NCBI RefSeq assembly: GCF_000321225.1
Contig: NW_004450582.1
Location: 2,068,870 to 2,132,869, forward strand
Direction of reading: 5' to 3'
Source of the DNA: Odobenus rosmarus divergens
Lineage: Eukaryota > Chordata > Mammalia > Carnivora > Odobenidae
Length of the DNA: 64,000 bases
Below, piece by piece: positions 61,425-64,000 of the stretch. A model generated the notes under the pieces. That model worked only from the letters and a program-made list of their open reading frames with translations. It did not search any database and was not told where the DNA came from. How positions within the stretch are numbered: the first letter of the stretch is position 1; every line of letters begins with the position of its first letter. Made by a program: the position numbers and the translations under genes.

Positions 61425-61570
61425 TTGATATAGTAGGAAAAACCCTGGCCGGGAAATTGAGTCTTAGATGGTAATCATAGTTTTGTTGCCAAATATCAGT
61501 GTGACCTTTGATTATTTGGCTTCTCAAGGCTTTTGTCTTCTCTTATGCAGGAGTAGTACTCAGACACGAG
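61425..61570 (-). repeat. MIR SINE fragment
   Basis: 'aaaaaccctggccgggaaat', 'gtgtgacctttgattatttg' and 'ttctcaaggcttttgtcttc' are MIR words. Confidence 0.6.
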
Positions 61571-61944
61571 TGTAGAGACAAACCAAATATTTTTGCCTAG
61601 TGTCCGTTCTGATTGGTCAATGATTTTATCATAACCATTTGTTAAATATTTTAAATATCACTCAATTTCTAAGGTCCCTTTTTTGACCTGGAAACCTATT
61701 ACTTTTCATGCATCTTATGTCACCAACCCCAGAGCTATTATTGCTACAGATAGTATTCTACATTCAGAAACATTTATTTCCAGGTCTTTTATTCATAAGC
61801 ACAAATATATGTATAAGTAAGAATTTCAAAGTGGGATATAAAACTGCATATAGCATAATATTGATATAGTAAAACACTACAATCAATCTTTCCCTTTACT
61901 AACATGTTAAATAGTTATTAGTAGGTAGAGGTTTATGATTATTT

Positions 61945-62124
61945 TAAAGATTTTATTTATTTGTCAGAGAGAGAGAGCACAATTAGGGGGAGTGGCAGAG
62001 GGAGAGGGAGAAGCAGATTCCCTGCTGAGTAGGAGGCCTGATGTGGGACTTGATCCCAGGACTCTGGGATCATGACCTGAGCCAAAGGCAGACACTTAAC
62101 TGACTGAGCCACCCAGGAATCCCT
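61945..62124 (-). mobile_element. CanSINE
   Basis: Reverse copy flanked by 'gaggtttatgatt(a/t)ttt'. Confidence 0.94.
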
Positions 62125-62264
62125 GAGGTTTATGATTTTTTAAAATTTTCATCTTTAAATATTGCTGTGTTTTCTACAAGTATACTTTCATAATTAAATC
62201 AGTATTTTAAAAAATTTTTAGTTTGAAATGGATTTTCACAAACATGATATGACCAGAGGATTTT

Positions 62265-62433
62265 TTTAAAGGACTTATTTGAGAGAGAGCATGAGCGAGT
62301 GGGGGTGGGGAGCAGCAGCGGACTCCCCACTGAGCAGGGAGCCCGACACAGGGCTCGATCCCACAACCCTGAGATCACACCTGAGCCAAAATCAAGAGTT
62401 GGTTGCTCAACCGACAGAGCCACCCAGGCATCC
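62265..62433 (-). mobile_element. CanSINE
   Basis: Reverse copy between duplicated 'tga(c)cagaggat'-type flanks. GA-rich body is shortened. Confidence 0.92.
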
Positions 62434-62439
62434 AGTGAC

Positions 62440-63545
62440 TAGAGGATTAATGGGAAGGTTCTATATATGTATATGTATATTACAAGTGGGAAGAATATAT
62501 CCCTCACACTACTAGACTCTATATGATACTATCTATAGATTATACATACCTTACCAATATAGCTTTGTCTGCATCTCTTACCTAGCTTACATTTCACATG
62601 TAAGGGGTGAGAATGGAAAGAGACTTAGTTTCCTCAACTAGATACGCCAACTGTCCCTTTGAAAAACGAGTCCCTGAATTATAGTGGGAGACCCACAAGG
62701 GAGATAAGGATTCTAGACATAATCATTTGCATTTAAATTCTGCCAGGGAATGGTCTTGCTTAAATACATAATGAAATAAGATTTGTTCAGTGGTTTCTAC
62801 ATTCAGTTGTCAGAGAAAGAAGATAATCAGGTCAAATTTCAGGTTGTAGCCATCCCTTCTGTCAACCTTACCATCTGTGTCCATTCTCTTTTCTCCTGCC
62901 TAGGTAGCTGTAAGCAGAACAGTAAGTTGATTGCCTGTGGAGATGTCTGTCCAGAATAGGAGATTAGTCCTCTTCTTGTAGGCTCCCGTAGGAAGGAGGA
63001 GGAAAGAGCTGTAAAATGCCCCTCCAGACTGATGACTCATAACAGTGATTATCCCTCTCTCGCCTCTGAAGCAGTGGTTTGTGGTGGTGGAGCTGAGTCT
63101 GCCTCCTTTTAGTAGCCTGGAAAGGCAACGTCTGATCACAATTATGGCTTTGGAATTTGAGGTACGTGATATCTCTTTAGCCTCGGCTGGGGCCCTAGTT
63201 ATCAATTCTGGGACAACAAAAGAAGATTCACCCAACATCTTCTGACATCTTAATAAATACTATAATCCACAGGTAATTTCTGTTCAGAATACGTGTAGCT
63301 TTAAATATTTTCCATTGGCTATTCTTATCTCTATATGTGGTATCTTTCCCATTCCAATTTTACATCTAGAATTGTTTGATGAACCTAATATACATATTTA
63401 TGTCTATGTGGAGATTCTTGAAGGATTCTGGATAATTGCTCCATTTCCCACCCCCAAATGTAACTGGTTTGTCAAATGTTCTCAATCCAGGATATAAATG
63501 TGAAAACTTCATCCATTTTCTGTCTTTTCACCTCATGATATCTTT
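62440..63545. other. intergenic, nothing recognised
   Basis: No gene is supported. The opposing frames at 62900-63245 lack domain features. Confidence 0.45.
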
Positions 63546-63552
63546 CTTTTTT

Positions 63553-63737
63553 TAAGATTTTATTTTATTTTTTTGAGAGAGAGAGTGAGAGAGAAAGCAC
63601 AAGAGGGGGTAGGGTCAGAGGGAGAAGCAGACTCCCCGCTGAGCAAGGAGCCCGATGCGGGACTCGATCCCGGACTCCAGGATCATGACCTGAGCCGAAG
63701 GCAGTCGCTTAACCAACTGAGCCACCCAGGCGCCCCT
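63553..63737 (-). mobile_element. CanSINE
   Basis: Reverse copy with target-site duplication 'ctcatgatatct'. Confidence 0.95.
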
Positions 63738-63848
63738 CATCTCATGATATCTTGAAAAGATTCTGTTACTTTTTGGTCACTCTCAATTATTAAAAGTCAA
63801 ATCTACTTAAAGCTTCAATCTCTTACTCAGTATAAAAAACTTTCCCTG

Positions 63849-64000
63849 GAGTGCCTGGGTGGTTCAGTCGGTTAAGTGTCTGCCTTGGTTCAGGTCGTGA
63901 TCCCAAGGTCCTGGGATCAAGCCCCACATCGGGCTCCCTGCTCAGTGGGGAGCCTGTTTCTCCCTCTCCCTTTGCCTGCCGCTTCCCCTGCTTGTACTCT
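63849..64000 (+). mobile_element. CanSINE, cut by window end
   Basis: Forward copy beginning 'ggagtgcctgggtggttcag'. The body is still running at the last base. Confidence 0.94.

Noticed and set aside
63000..64000. GUCY2C exons at the right edge
   Set aside because: GUCY2C is expected next by synteny, but nothing in the last 9 kb resembles it; only repeats are visible.

Overview
This is nuclear DNA of a placental mammal, specifically a carnivoran. About 29 copies or fragments of the tRNA-Lys-derived CanSINE family are scattered through it in both orientations. They have the A/B-box head, a CT-rich body and an AATAAA-rich tail. The body sequence differs from what I know of canid SINEC_Cf, felid and mustelid versions and best fits a bear or pinniped; that species guess is an inference. 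The genes have introns, polyadenylation signals and CpG-rich promoters. There is no prokaryotic content, CRISPR array or phage.

The gene order matches human chromosome 12p12-p13 read in reverse: ART4, then C12orf60 with SMCO3 nested in it, WBP11, H2AJ and H4-16. GUCY2C would be expected beyond the right edge. From left to right: the last coding exon of ART4 (+, 929-1020); the single coding exon of C12orf60 (-, 6999-7733); the single coding exon of SMCO3 (+, 17174-17851), which sits antisense inside the large 5' intron of C12orf60; a CCAAT-rich, TATA-less CpG promoter near 20.2-20.6 kb shared by C12orf60 (leftward) and WBP11 (rightward); the complete WBP11 gene (non-coding exon 1 plus 11 coding exons, 22222-35597, spliced in silico to exactly 641 codons plus stop); a 13 kb gene desert with old repeats; the intronless histone variant gene H2AJ (-, 49709-50098); and the intronless replication-type histone H4 gene H4-16 (+, 53608-53919). 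From about 55.1 kb to the end there are only repeats.

The genes are not one pathway. ART4 is a GPI-anchored ecto-ADP-ribosyltransferase family protein (Dombrock blood group). WBP11 is a spliceosome-associated, proline-rich PP1 and WW-domain partner. C12orf60 and SMCO3 are poorly characterised and look like paralogs of each other. H2A.J and H4 are nucleosome components.

The most interesting material lies in the histone part. At 51098-51246 (-) there is a decayed, apparently unannotated histone H4 relic, followed by a tandemly duplicated 38-39 bp unit that still carries the core of a histone 3' stem-loop. At 54328-54381 (-) an H2B-style CCAAT-octamer-TATA promoter has no histone gene behind it. 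H2AJ has both a degenerate stem-loop and a polyadenylation signal, a perfect 8-bp hairpin just before its start codon, and alanine where canonical H2A has Thr120. Together these suggest the remains of a formerly larger mini histone cluster. A strong 77-nt hairpin with snoRNA-like C/D boxes in WBP11 intron 11 is a second candidate for something undescribed.
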